Both the position numbers and the translations under genes were made by a program. This document shows, in pieces, positions 1 to 6,790 of a DNA stretch of 38,433 nt; the stretch's first letter is position 1, and each line of letters begins with the position of its first letter. The notes under the pieces were generated by a model, which had not been told where the DNA came from, did not search any database, and was given only the letters and a program-made list of their open reading frames with translations. Source of the DNA: Bacilli bacterium (GTDB taxonomy: Bacteria; Bacillota_I; Bacilli_A; RFN20; CAG-449); the NCBI GenBank assembly GCA_900755065.1, contig CAAEFC010000025.1:1-38433 (forward strand), given 5' to 3'.

Positions 1-56
1 ACGCGGTATTTGACCGCATTCAGGCTGATGAACTTTCCGTTTTTCAAAAAAAAGCA

Positions 57-85
57 TTGTATTTGCCTGCCCGATTTGCTATATT
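57..85 (+). promoter_or_regulatory. Sigma-A-type extended -10 promoter of the rplU operon
   Basis: A -35-like TTGTAT (57-62) is followed after 17 bases by TATATT (80-85). The -10 is preceded by TG at 77-78, giving an extended -10. Transcription would start near 92. Upstream, 3-17 can fold as a small hairpin (GCGGT/ACCGC), possibly the end of a preceding unit, but it has no U-run directly after it. Confidence 0.6.
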
Positions 86-91
86 ACCTTT

Positions 92-193
92 GTTGTCGCC
101 TGTCAAAAGGCCTCAACCGCATTGAAGAGGCGCTCAATGACGGATCGTCAGCCTCCAAAGCGAGTCTAGTCTATGGAAACAGGAGGGAATAAA
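92..193 (+). promoter_or_regulatory. rplU (L21) 5' leader with mutually exclusive hairpins and an anti-Shine-Dalgarno
   Basis: The roughly 100-base leader has four short segments that can pair in two exclusive ways. GCCTC (110-114) is complementary to GAGGC (127-131), and the same GAGGC is complementary to GCCTC (151-155). Bases 152-156 (CCTCC) are perfectly complementary to the Shine-Dalgarno core GGAGG (182-186). The second helix is capped by a perfect stem TGACG (138-142)/CGTCA (146-150). A third helix, CATTGA (120-125)/TCAATG (134-139), also competes. Firmicutes are known to have structured L21 leaders, proposed to be bound by L21 itself; whether this one belongs to that Rfam family was not tested. 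Confidence 0.55.
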
Positions 194-502
194 ATGTACG
201 CGATCATCGAAACTGGCGGAAAGCAGGTCAAAGTAGAAGTCGGATCGAAAATTTACGTCGAGAAACTCGACGCCGAAATCGGTTCTTCTTATACGTTCGA
301 CAAAGTGCTGCTTGTCAGCGATAAAGATGCCAAGGTCGGAACGCCTTATGTCGAAGGCGCCACCGTCGTTGCCAAAGTCGAGAAGCAGGGAAAAGAAAAG
401 AAAATCCTGGTCTTCAAGTACAAAAGCAAGGCCAATTATCGCCGCAAACAAGGACATCGTCAACCGTATACTTGCTTGATAGTTGAATCCATCAATGCTT
501 GA
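194..502 (+). CDS. rplU: 50S ribosomal protein L21
   Basis: Encodes a 102-residue bL21, a 23S rRNA-binding protein of the large subunit. The N-terminus MYAIIETGGKQ and the basic C-terminal signature around residues 79-93 (KANYRRKQGHRQPYT) are diagnostic. I chose ATG 194 because AGGAGG (181-186) lies 7 bases upstream and the protein then starts exactly like other L21 proteins; an ATG at 173 would add seven atypical residues and has no ribosome binding site. It is the first gene of rplU-prp-rpmA, an order conserved across Firmicutes. The stop lies 3 bases before the prp start, so translational coupling is likely. Expression is probably controlled through the folded leader. Confidence 0.97.
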   Translation: MYAIIETGGKQVKVEVGSKIYVEKLDAEIGSSYTFDKVLLVSDKDAKVGTPYVEGATVVAKVEKQGKEKKILVFKYKSKANYRRKQGHRQPYTCLIVESINA

Positions 503-505
503 TGT

Positions 506-802
506 ATGATTCAGGTCAAGAAAATCTATTCGGAAAACGAATTGACCGGGTTAAAAATCCACGGTCATTCTCAGTCAAATTCCAGCGGGAAAGATCTGAT
601 CTGCGCTGGTGTCTCGTCGATTGTCACCGGAGGGTTCAACGCGCTCGATCCGAGCGAGATTGAAACGGTCGCTTTGGAAGAAGGATACGCCGAAGTGAAA
701 CTGATTCCGGGTTCGGAAAAATCCAAAACGGTGCTGGAAGTCATTCTGGTTCAGTTGGAAACGATCGCCGAGAGTTATCCACAATTTATCAGAATTAAGT
801 AA
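506..802 (+). CDS. prp: Ribosomal-processing cysteine protease Prp (YsxB family)
   Basis: A 98-residue protein of the Prp family, which in Firmicutes removes the N-terminal extension of ribosomal protein L27. The expected catalytic pair is visible: His21 in HGHS and Cys33 in DLICAGVS. Length matches the family (about 105-110 residues). The gene sits between rplU and rpmA, the standard place, and its substrate L27 next door carries the matching extension. ATG 506 follows the rplU stop by 3 bases; no strong ribosome binding site is visible, so coupling to rplU is likely. The assignment is firm from motif plus context. Confidence 0.93.
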   Translation: MIQVKKIYSENELTGLKIHGHSQSNSSGKDLICAGVSSIVTGGFNALDPSEIETVALEEGYAEVKLIPGSEKSKTVLEVILVQLETIAESYPQFIRIK

Positions 803-820
803 AATGAGGAGGTTGCAAAA

Positions 821-1111
821 ATGATGTTCAAGTTAAATATCCAGTTATTTGCTTCTAAAAAGGGTGTCGGTTCCACCAAAAATGGTCGCGATTCCGAATC
901 GAAACGTCTGGGCGCGAAAAAATCCGACGGACAGTTCGCAACTGCCGGTTCGATTATTTACCGTCAACGGGGAACGAAAATTTATCCGGGTCTCAATACG
1001 ATGAGAGGCGGAGACGATACGATCTTCGCGACTTGCGACGGCATCGTCAAATACGAACGCTGGGGCAAGAAGAGAACGAGAGCATGCGTCTATCCGCTTG
1101 AAGCGAAATAA
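821..1111 (+). CDS. rpmA: 50S ribosomal protein L27 with Prp-cleavable N-terminal extension
   Basis: A 96-residue bL27, which lies near the peptidyl-transferase centre. The body is typical (ASKKGVGSTKNGRDSESKRLG at residues 11-31). Residues 1-10, MMFKLNIQLF, form the Firmicutes-type extension; cleavage between Phe10 and Ala11 by Prp would give the mature ASKKG end. Ribosome binding site AGGAGG (807-812) is 8 bases before ATG 821; an ATG at 824 would also be usable and would shorten the leader by one residue. It is the last gene of the rplU operon and is followed by a strong terminator. Confidence 0.97.
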   Translation: MMFKLNIQLFASKKGVGSTKNGRDSESKRLGAKKSDGQFATAGSIIYRQRGTKIYPGLNTMRGGDDTIFATCDGIVKYERWGKKRTRACVYPLEAK

Positions 1112-1120
1112 AATCCGATG

Positions 1121-1147
1121 AAAGTACCTGTTCGGGTACTTTTTTTT
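1121..1147 (+). terminator. Rho-independent terminator of the rplU operon
   Basis: AAGTACC (1122-1128) pairs with GGTACTT (1135-1141) around a 6-base loop and runs into a tract of T up to 1147. It lies 10 bases after the rpmA stop. Confidence 0.9.
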
Positions 1148-1159
1148 GAAAGAATTGTT

Positions 1160-1165
1160 TATAAT
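1160..1165 (+). promoter_or_regulatory. Perfect -10 element upstream of obg
   Basis: TATAAT at 1160-1165, 29 bases before the obg start. The -35 window falls in the T-tract of the preceding terminator and has no good match, so the promoter is only partly supported. Confidence 0.45.
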
Positions 1166-1193
1166 AGGGTTTAATCCGGAGGAGTTGAAGAAC

Positions 1194-2468
1194 ATGTTTA
1201 TCGACAAAGCGAAAATCACGGTCAAAGCCGGAAAAGGTGGCGACGGAGCCATCTCTTTTCTGCATGAAAAATACATCGAAAAGGGCGGACCGGACGGAGG
1301 AAACGGCGGACACGGGGGAAATATCTTCCTGGTCACGTCCACGGACGAAAACACCTTGATCAACTACCGGCATTCGCGGAAAGTCGTCGCCGAAGACGGC
1401 GGTAAGGGCGCGAAAAAGAAGATGTACGGCCGGAAGGCGCAGGACGTCTACCTGAAAGTGCCGGTGGGAACCGTCGTTTTTGAAGAACCGGAACATCGCT
1501 TTCTCGCCGATCTTGCCAAAGAAGGTCAGGAATTTCTCGTCGCCCGCGGCGGTCGTGGCGGTCGGGGAAACGCCTGTTTCGTCTCGGCGGTCAACCGCGT
1601 GCCGCGCGTCGCGGAAAACGGCGTGCCGGGCGAAGAGAAAGCGATCACGCTCGAATTGAAATTGCTGGCCGACGCCGGATTAGTCGGCTTGCCGAGCGTA
1701 GGAAAATCCACGCTTCTCAGCGTCGTCAGCGCCGCGAAACCGGAGATCGCCGACTATCCGTTCACGACTCTGTCGCCGAACTTGGGCGTCTGTCGGGTCG
1801 ACGACGGCTTTTCTTTCGTTCTGGCCGACCTTCCCGGACTGATCGAAGGAGCGAGCGAAGGAAAGGGACTCGGTCTTGTTTTTCTCCGCCATATCGAACG
1901 GTGCCGGGTGTTGGTTCACGTTCTCGACATGACTTCCGAGAATCCTCTGGACGATTTCAAGACGGTTAACCGGGAATTAGAAGCCTACGGTTACGATCTC
2001 CTCAAACGTCCGATGATCGTCGTCTGTTCCAAGGTCGAAGATTTCGGAACCGAAGAAAGATACAAAGAAGTGGCGAAGGCCCTCTCTTCCGCCTATCCGG
2101 TCCTTCCGGTTTGCGCGCCGCTTCATCAGGGAACGGATCGCCTTCTCTATCAGATCAAAGAAATTCTGGAAGCGACGCCGGCGTTTCCGCTTTATGAATC
2201 GGGCGACAGTCCGGTCAAGGTTTACGACGCGAAAAAGGATCTTAAACCTGAATTTGAAATCCGCCGGACGGGGGAAAGCGAATTCCGCATTTTCGGCGAA
2301 CGAATCGAGCGGACGTATTCCCTGATCAATCTTTCCACCGACGAAGGAATCCTGAAATTGCTTTCTGTTCTCCGGAATATCGGCGTGGACGATCGTCTGA
2401 GGGAAATGGGAGCCAAAGACGGGGATACCGTCGTTCTGTGCGATTTCGAGTTTGAGTATTTTGAATAA
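1194..2468 (+). CDS. obg: Obg-family GTPase (ribosome assembly / stress)
   Basis: A 424-residue Obg with the usual three parts: a glycine-rich Obg fold (residues about 1-158), a G domain, and a C-terminal OCT domain. G1 is GLPSVGKST (165-173) and G3 is DLPGLIEGA. Obg acts in late 50S assembly and, in B. subtilis, in stress and sporulation initiation. ATG 1194 is chosen because GGAGGAG (1178-1184) precedes it and MFIDKAKITVKAGKGGDG is the family N-terminus. Odd: the G4 motif, normally NKxD, reads SKVE (279-282), and the G5 position reads CAP (307-309) rather than SA. The B. subtilis neighbour spo0B is missing here. Confidence 0.95.
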   Translation: MFIDKAKITVKAGKGGDGAISFLHEKYIEKGGPDGGNGGHGGNIFLVTSTDENTLINYRHSRKVVAEDGGKGAKKKMYGRKAQDVYLKVPVGTVVFEEPEHRFLADLAKEGQEFLVARGGRGGRGNACFVSAVNRVPRVAENGVPGEEKAITLELKLLADAGLVGLPSVGKSTLLSVVSAAKPEIADYPFTTLSPNLGVCRVDDGFSFVLADLPGLIEGASEGKGLGLVFLRHIERCRVLVHVLDMTSENPLDDFKTVNRELEAYGYDLLKRPMIVVCSKVEDFGTEERYKEVAKALSSAYPVLPVCAPLHQGTDRLLYQIKEILEATPAFPLYESGDSPVKVYDAKKDLKPEFEIRRTGESEFRIFGERIERTYSLINLSTDEGILKLLSVLRNIGVDDRLREMGAKDGDTVVLCDFEFEYFE

Positions 2469-2540
2469 AAAAACGGCGTTTTCCATTTCCTTGTGGAAAT
2501 TCGCCCGATGAAAAGTTAGAATAAGAACGAGGAGAAGAAA

Positions 2541-2633
2541 ATGGAAGAAAAGTTCGGCAGCGTCCATCTCGGCTTGATCGCTTCGTTTTGCGTTCTGATC
2601 ATTCTTTTTTCCGTTTTCGTCATATTGGGCTGA
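2541..2633 (+). CDS. Putative 30-residue single-pass membrane microprotein upstream of ruvA
   Basis: This ORF is too short for ordinary gene calling. ATG 2541 is preceded by a good ribosome binding site (GAGGAG, 2529-2534). The product begins MEEKFGSVHLG and continues as one hydrophobic helix (about residues 10-29) with no basic tail. Its TGA stop overlaps the ruvA ATG (TGATG), the typical sign of translational coupling, and ruvA has no strong ribosome binding site of its own except this read-in. It may be a real membrane peptide or simply a coupling leader; I recognise no family. Confidence 0.5.
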   Translation: MEEKFGSVHLGLIASFCVLIILFSVFVILG

Positions 2634-3199
2634 TGTATTACTATCTGAGAGGTTCGATCGTCGAAGTCCGCGACGACGCGGTCGTCGTCGATGTCGGCGG
2701 CGTCGGTTATCTGGTTCTGATGTCGCACCCGGAAGCCTATCGCGAGGGCGATTCGGCTTTGGTTTACGTTTCCCAGATCGTCCGCGAGGACGAACAGTAT
2801 CTCGTCGGCTTTTCTTCGCGGAGAGAAAAGGATATTTTCGCCAAACTGATCGCCTGCAAAGGAATCGGTCCGAAGACGGCGTTAGGGGCGCTGAGAGATA
2901 TTTCGATCGATGACTTCCTTTCCGCCGTGAAGAACAACGATGTCCGCGCGTTGAAAAAACTTTCGGGAATCGGTCCGAAAGCGGCTTCGCAGATCATTCT
3001 CGATCTGCAAGGCGTTCTGGCCGTCGAAACGGCGAAGGCGACGGAAAAATGGAGTCCGGCGCAGGAAGACGCCCGCGCGGCGTTGAAGAATCTGGGTTTC
3101 CGGATCAAGGATATCGACGACTGTCTGAAACAGATCGAGGGGGATTTCACCGCCGAACAGTATATCCGTCAGGTATTGCAACGAATCAAGAAAGGATGA
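2633..3199 (+). CDS. ruvA: Holliday junction branch-migration protein RuvA
   Basis: A 188-residue RuvA, slightly shorter than the usual about 200. The OB-fold N-terminus (MYYYLRGSIVEV), the two helix-hairpin-helix segments (KGIGPKTALGAL and SGIGPKAASQII) and a C-terminal RuvB-contacting domain (from about residue 140, ARAALKNLGF) are all present. RuvA tetramers hold the four-way junction while RuvB hexamers pump DNA. ATG 2633 overlaps the stop of the preceding micro-ORF and gives the conserved N-terminus; upstream in-frame codons would add a tail that is the shadow of that micro-ORF. ruvB follows directly. Confidence 0.95.
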   Translation: MYYYLRGSIVEVRDDAVVVDVGGVGYLVLMSHPEAYREGDSALVYVSQIVREDEQYLVGFSSRREKDIFAKLIACKGIGPKTALGALRDISIDDFLSAVKNNDVRALKKLSGIGPKAASQIILDLQGVLAVETAKATEKWSPAQEDARAALKNLGFRIKDIDDCLKQIEGDFTAEQYIRQVLQRIKKG

Positions 3200-3201
3200 G
3201 T

Positions 3202-4206
3202 ATGTCGAAATTAACGAGTCCCGAAAACGTCAATGAATCGGAAAGGGAAGAAGAGATTTCCCTCCGCCCTCTGAGTCTGGACGAATACGTCGGTCAGAGT
3301 CAGATCAAGGAAAACCTGAAAATTTTCATCACGGCGGCGAAAAAACGCAACGAAACGCTGGATCACGTCTTGGTTTACGGACCTCCCGGTCTTGGAAAGA
3401 CGACGCTCGCGTACGTCGTCGCCAACGAAATGGGCGGCAAAATCCGCCTCGTCAACGGTCCGTCGATCGAAAAGCCGGGCGATCTGGCGGCGCTTTTGTC
3501 GACGATCGAACCCGGCGACATTCTCTTCATCGACGAAATTCACCGTATTCCCCGCGTAGTGGAGGAAATTCTCTACGGCGCGATGGAAGATTTTACATTG
3601 ACGCTGATGGTCGGCCGCGACGAGGACGCGCGGAACATCACGATCGATCTTGCGCCGTTTACCTTATTCGGCGCGACGACGCGCCCGGGCGATCTTTCTT
3701 CGCCGTTACGCGATCGGTTCGGCATCGTCTCCCGTCTGGACTACTATTCGATCGAAGAACTGAAAAAAATCATCCTGCGGACCAGCCGCGTCTTTCAGAT
3801 GCCGATCGACGATGAAGCGGCGGAAGCCATCGCTTTGCGAAGCCGGGGGACGCCGCGGATCGCCAACCGCATCTACCGTCGGGTCCGCGATTTCGCTTCG
3901 TTTGCCGATCTCGGACAGATCGACGCGTCCGTTTGCGAAAACGCTTTTCAGATGCTCCGCATCGACTCTTTGGGACTCGACGACGTCGATACCCGGTATA
4001 TCCGCGCCTTGGTCAAACGCTTCAACGGCGGTCCGGTCGGTCTGGAAACGCTGGCTTCCACGATCGGCGAAGAAATGAACAACCTCGAAGAAGTCTGCGA
4101 ACCGTATCTGTTGAAACTCGGCATGATCAACAAGACGCCGCGGGGAAGAGTCGCCACCGAAAAGGCGTATCAACACTTCAAAATCGATCTGTTTGCGAAA
4201 GACTGA
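3202..4206 (+). CDS. ruvB: Holliday junction ATP-dependent DNA helicase RuvB
   Basis: A 334-residue AAA+ motor of the RuvAB branch migration complex. Walker A GPPGLGKTT lies at residues 60-68, Walker B DEIH at 111-114, the sensor segment GATTRPG follows, and a winged-helix C-terminus ends the protein. Start: ATG 3196 overlaps the ruvA stop (ATGA), but ATG 3202 is better spaced from AAAGGA (3191-3196), so I use 3202; the difference is two residues. In B. subtilis queA and tgt come next; here they are absent and a terminator follows. Confidence 0.96.
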   Translation: MSKLTSPENVNESEREEEISLRPLSLDEYVGQSQIKENLKIFITAAKKRNETLDHVLVYGPPGLGKTTLAYVVANEMGGKIRLVNGPSIEKPGDLAALLSTIEPGDILFIDEIHRIPRVVEEILYGAMEDFTLTLMVGRDEDARNITIDLAPFTLFGATTRPGDLSSPLRDRFGIVSRLDYYSIEELKKIILRTSRVFQMPIDDEAAEAIALRSRGTPRIANRIYRRVRDFASFADLGQIDASVCENAFQMLRIDSLGLDDVDTRYIRALVKRFNGGPVGLETLASTIGEEMNNLEEVCEPYLLKLGMINKTPRGRVATEKAYQHFKIDLFAKD

Positions 4207-4224
4207 TGTGGGTTTTGAATGAAT

Positions 4225-4250
4225 AAAAAAAGGGGTGTTCCCCTTTTTTC
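4225..4250. terminator. Bidirectional terminator between convergent ruvB and yrzE
   Basis: An A-run, GGGG (4232-4235), loop TGTT, CCCC (4240-4243) and a T-run. The symmetrical A and T tracts let it serve ruvB on the plus strand and the yrzE-like gene on the minus strand, whose stop lies 15 bases away. Confidence 0.88.
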
Positions 4251-4264
4251 GCATTTAACGTTGA

Positions 4265-4642
4265 TCAGTTGGATTTCAGCCGTCGCGCGCCGAGATTGAC
4301 GCCGATGATGCAGCCGACGACGATGAGCAGGCAACGGCTTACGATGATGTAGACGGAGGAAAACTGAAAGTCCTTGTCGATCAGTTTGTAGGAATAGACG
4401 ATCACCAGATAAATCAGGGTAAGAAGGAGACCGTTCAGAAGTCCCTTCTTTTTTTCTACCAGACCGAAGATCAGTCCCAGCAGGAAAAAAAGCGCCAGAG
4501 AGAGAGCAAGCAGAAGATTGTCGTTGACGTTGATCGAAATGACGTGGAACGAACTGAGCAACGAAATCGTCAGCGTCAGGATCACTCCCAGAATAATCAC
4601 GAAAATAAAGGACAGACTAATATTGGTAAATTTACGTTTCAT
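4265..4642 (-). CDS. yrzE: YrzE-like four-helix membrane protein (TIGR04086 type)
   Basis: A 125-residue hydrophobic protein with four predicted membrane helices (about 8-30, 42-61, 67-86, 97-117), a basic N-terminus (MKRKF) and a basic C-terminus (GARRLKSN). Length, helix pattern and position match the TIGR04086 membrane family (YrzE of B. subtilis), which is common in spore formers and sits between yajC and yrbG/spoVB. Function is unknown. I choose the ATG at 4642 with GAGGTG just upstream, rather than a TTG at 4654. It is on the minus strand, divergent from the DUF421 gene, unlike in B. subtilis. The family name rests on pattern and context, not on a search. Confidence 0.7.
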   Translation of the reverse strand: MKRKFTNISLSFIFVIILGVILTLTISLLSSFHVISINVNDNLLLALSLALFFLLGLIFGLVEKKKGLLNGLLLTLIYLVIVYSYKLIDKDFQFSSVYIIVSRCLLIVVGCIIGVNLGARRLKSN

Positions 4643-4694
4643 ATCGCACCTCAATAAACTTTATGAAACGGGACAGGAGTTTAGAAGAAAATTT

Positions 4695-5348
4695 ATGACA
4701 ATCGAAGAAATCGGACATCTCAGTTACAAAACCTTGATCTGCTATGGCTTTCTGATCATCATTCTGAAATTGATGGGGAAGCGGGAAATCGGAAAACTTT
4801 CGACTTTCGACATCGTGGTCTTTTTCATCATCAGCGAACTCTTTTCGCTCAGCCTGAACGAGCCGAAGTCGAGCGTACTGCACAGCCTGATTCCGATCAG
4901 CATCATCGTGATCTTGCAGATCATCACCGCGATTTTCTCGCTGAAAAACCGAAAATTCCGGAAAGCGATGGAGGGAATTCCGACTTTTCTGATTTACAAC
5001 GGAAAAATCGACGTCAAACAGATGAAGAAAAACCGTTACAATCTCGACGATCTGCTTTTGCAATTGCGCATGAAAGACGTCCAGACGCCCGACGAAGTGC
5101 AGTTCGCGATTCTGGAAAACAACGGCGAACTGAACATCATTCTGAAAGCCGACAACGAATTGCTGGATCCGCTTCCGTTGATCAGCGACGGCGAACTGAA
5201 CGTCAAAACCTTGCAACGGGTCAACAAGACGAAAGAGGAAATCTATCAGATCATTCTGAACGAGGGATACAGCCGTTTTGAAGAGATCTTCCTGCTGATT
5301 TTAAAGACGGACGGGGTTCTTCTGATACCGTACGAAAAAACGAAATAG
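4695..5348 (+). CDS. yrbG: DUF421 membrane protein (YrbG/YetF family)
   Basis: A 217-residue protein. Three N-terminal membrane helices (about 10-27, 37-54, 60-82) precede a soluble C-terminal domain. The family signature GKREIGKLSTFDIVVF is present at residues 28-43, as is the EGIPTFLIYNGKID segment opening the soluble domain. The biochemical role of DUF421 is not established; YetF-type relatives are linked to spore or membrane properties. ATG 4695 is the only sensible start; AGGAG (4675-4679) is 15 bases away, so initiation may depend on a short ORF (4663-4698) whose stop overlaps this ATG. The 3' end overlaps the convergent spoVB gene by 48 bases. Confidence 0.88.
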   Translation: MTIEEIGHLSYKTLICYGFLIIILKLMGKREIGKLSTFDIVVFFIISELFSLSLNEPKSSVLHSLIPISIIVILQIITAIFSLKNRKFRKAMEGIPTFLIYNGKIDVKQMKKNRYNLDDLLLQLRMKDVQTPDEVQFAILENNGELNIILKADNELLDPLPLISDGELNVKTLQRVNKTKEEIYQIILNEGYSRFEEIFLLILKTDGVLLIPYEKTK

Positions 5349-6629
5349 AAAAAACAGATTCATCGCGACGTCGATGTACGTGGAAGCGATGATCGCGATG
5401 CAGAGACCGTCGATTCCGAGCGGTCCGATAAGAAGAACCATCAGGACGATCCGTCCGATGCTGGAAACGATCGTCGAGATCAGCGCGCATCGGGAAAGGT
5501 TGAATAACGACAGACAGGTAACGATCGGGCTTTCGACGTAGTAGACGATGAAGAAAAAGGCGTATTTCCGGACAAGGCTGCTGCCGTAAGGCTGACCGTA
5601 GACGAGCCGGGTCAGCGGATCGCTGAAAAAGAAGTAGACGGACGAAATCGCCGCGCCGATGAAGAAGCACAGAAGCAGAACGCGGAAGATGTACTTTTTT
5701 GCCGCGCGGTCATTCTGATTCCGGATCAATCGACCCAGATGAGGGATGATCAGATTGCTGAGCGTCACCGAAATGAATCCCGGCATCAGAAGCAGGGGAA
5801 GCACGTAGGAATTGAGAATGCCGTACTGAATCGTGATCTCTTCGACGGACAGCATCTTCCGGCTCATCAGCGCGGTAAAGATAATCGGTTCGACGAAATA
5901 GGTCAGCGAACCGACCAGCCGGGAAAGCGTCAGCGGGATCGATATTTTCAGAATACTGCCGTAATCATCGTCTTTTTTATCGTGATTTTTCAAGAAAGCG
6001 GCGACTTTTCCGAAACTCATGTTCCGGTAGAAGAGAAGCATGTAGACGATCTGAAAGACTTCGCCGACGCAGAGAGAAAAAACCGCGACGGAAGCCTTGA
6101 TGCTCGGATCGGCGTCGCCGAAGAAAGAGAGAATGACGATCAGAAAAAGGAGGCGGCCGCACTCTTCAAAAACCTGCGACCCCGACGTGAGTTTCATCTC
6201 GCCGATGCCCAGAAAATAGCCTTTGATGATGCTGGAAACCGAAGTCAGAGGAATGACGAACACGGCGGCGAAGACGGCGGGAAGAGTTGCCGTGTTTTTC
6301 AGAAGATAGCGGCTGATCGGATAGGCGAAGATCGCAAGGAGGAGAATCAGAATGAGCGAAAGCACGACGGTGATAAAGAGCGCGTTGAAGAGGATCGTCT
6401 TTCTCCGTTCCGGGCGTCGGGCGATGGAGGAACCGATCGCATTCTGCAAGGAAAGCGAAGACAGCGTCAGAAGAAGCAAGATCAGCGGATTGACCAGCGA
6501 AAAGAGCGACATTGCCTCTAACCCGAGTTCCCGGGTCATGATGATTTTGGTGACTAATGACATGCACTTGGCGAACAGGCCGATCAGCAGGACTTCGCTT
6601 AACAGAATGAACTGGACTTTTTTACTCAT
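5301..6629 (-). CDS. spoVB: SpoVB-like polysaccharide/lipid flippase (MOP superfamily)
   Basis: A 442-residue protein with about 12-14 hydrophobic helices, of the SpoVB/MurJ-like branch of the MOP exporters. In B. subtilis SpoVB is needed for spore cortex synthesis, and relatives move lipid-linked wall precursors. Family features include the N-terminal segment ending KIIMTRELGLEAMSLFSLV and the IIKGYFLGIGEMKLTS stretch near residue 140. The minus-strand start has AAGGAG 6 bases upstream. The position next to yrzE, yrbG and secDF matches the B. subtilis order and supports SpoVB over MurJ, but the gene is inverted relative to its neighbours and its tail overlaps the yrbG tail. Confidence 0.82.
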   Translation of the reverse strand: MSKKVQFILLSEVLLIGLFAKCMSLVTKIIMTRELGLEAMSLFSLVNPLILLLLTLSSLSLQNAIGSSIARRPERRKTILFNALFITVVLSLILILLLAIFAYPISRYLLKNTATLPAVFAAVFVIPLTSVSSIIKGYFLGIGEMKLTSGSQVFEECGRLLFLIVILSFFGDADPSIKASVAVFSLCVGEVFQIVYMLLFYRNMSFGKVAAFLKNHDKKDDDYGSILKISIPLTLSRLVGSLTYFVEPIIFTALMSRKMLSVEEITIQYGILNSYVLPLLLMPGFISVTLSNLIIPHLGRLIRNQNDRAAKKYIFRVLLLCFFIGAAISSVYFFFSDPLTRLVYGQPYGSSLVRKYAFFFIVYYVESPIVTCLSLFNLSRCALISTIVSSIGRIVLMVLLIGPLGIDGLCIAIIASTYIDVAMNLFFLFRFFVRYQKNPVRL

Positions 6630-6689
6630 TTTTCTCCTTGTTATTGAAAACGTCCCATCGAAATGATATAGTTATTTAGCGATTTCGGT

Positions 6690-6724
6690 TTAACGTTATT
6701 TATTTATAATAAATAATCCGTTAA
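6690..6724. repeat. 35-bp AT-rich inverted repeat between divergent spoVB and secDF
   Basis: Left arm TTAACGTTATTTAT (6690-6703) mirrors ATAAATAA (6709-6716) and CGTTAA (6719-6724), with only a two-base insertion (TC) in the right arm. A TATAAT (6705-6710) lies at its centre. It could be an operator or a pair of overlapping divergent promoters; no good -35 for secDF is visible. Confidence 0.55.
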
Positions 6725-6790
6725 ATCTCGGGTCACTACTATAAATCATAGTTAAAAACCATCCATTATAGAACAACAGGAGGAATAAAA

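Noticed and set aside
10..192. 60-codon ORF before rplU
   Set aside because: It spans the rplU promoter and structured leader, and ends inside the rplU ribosome binding site region; no ribosome binding site or family likeness.
2471..2499. Terminator after obg
   Set aside because: TTTCCA (2480-2485) and TGGAAA (2494-2499) can pair, but no T-run follows, and AAAAC/GTTTT has only a 3-base loop. Not convincing.
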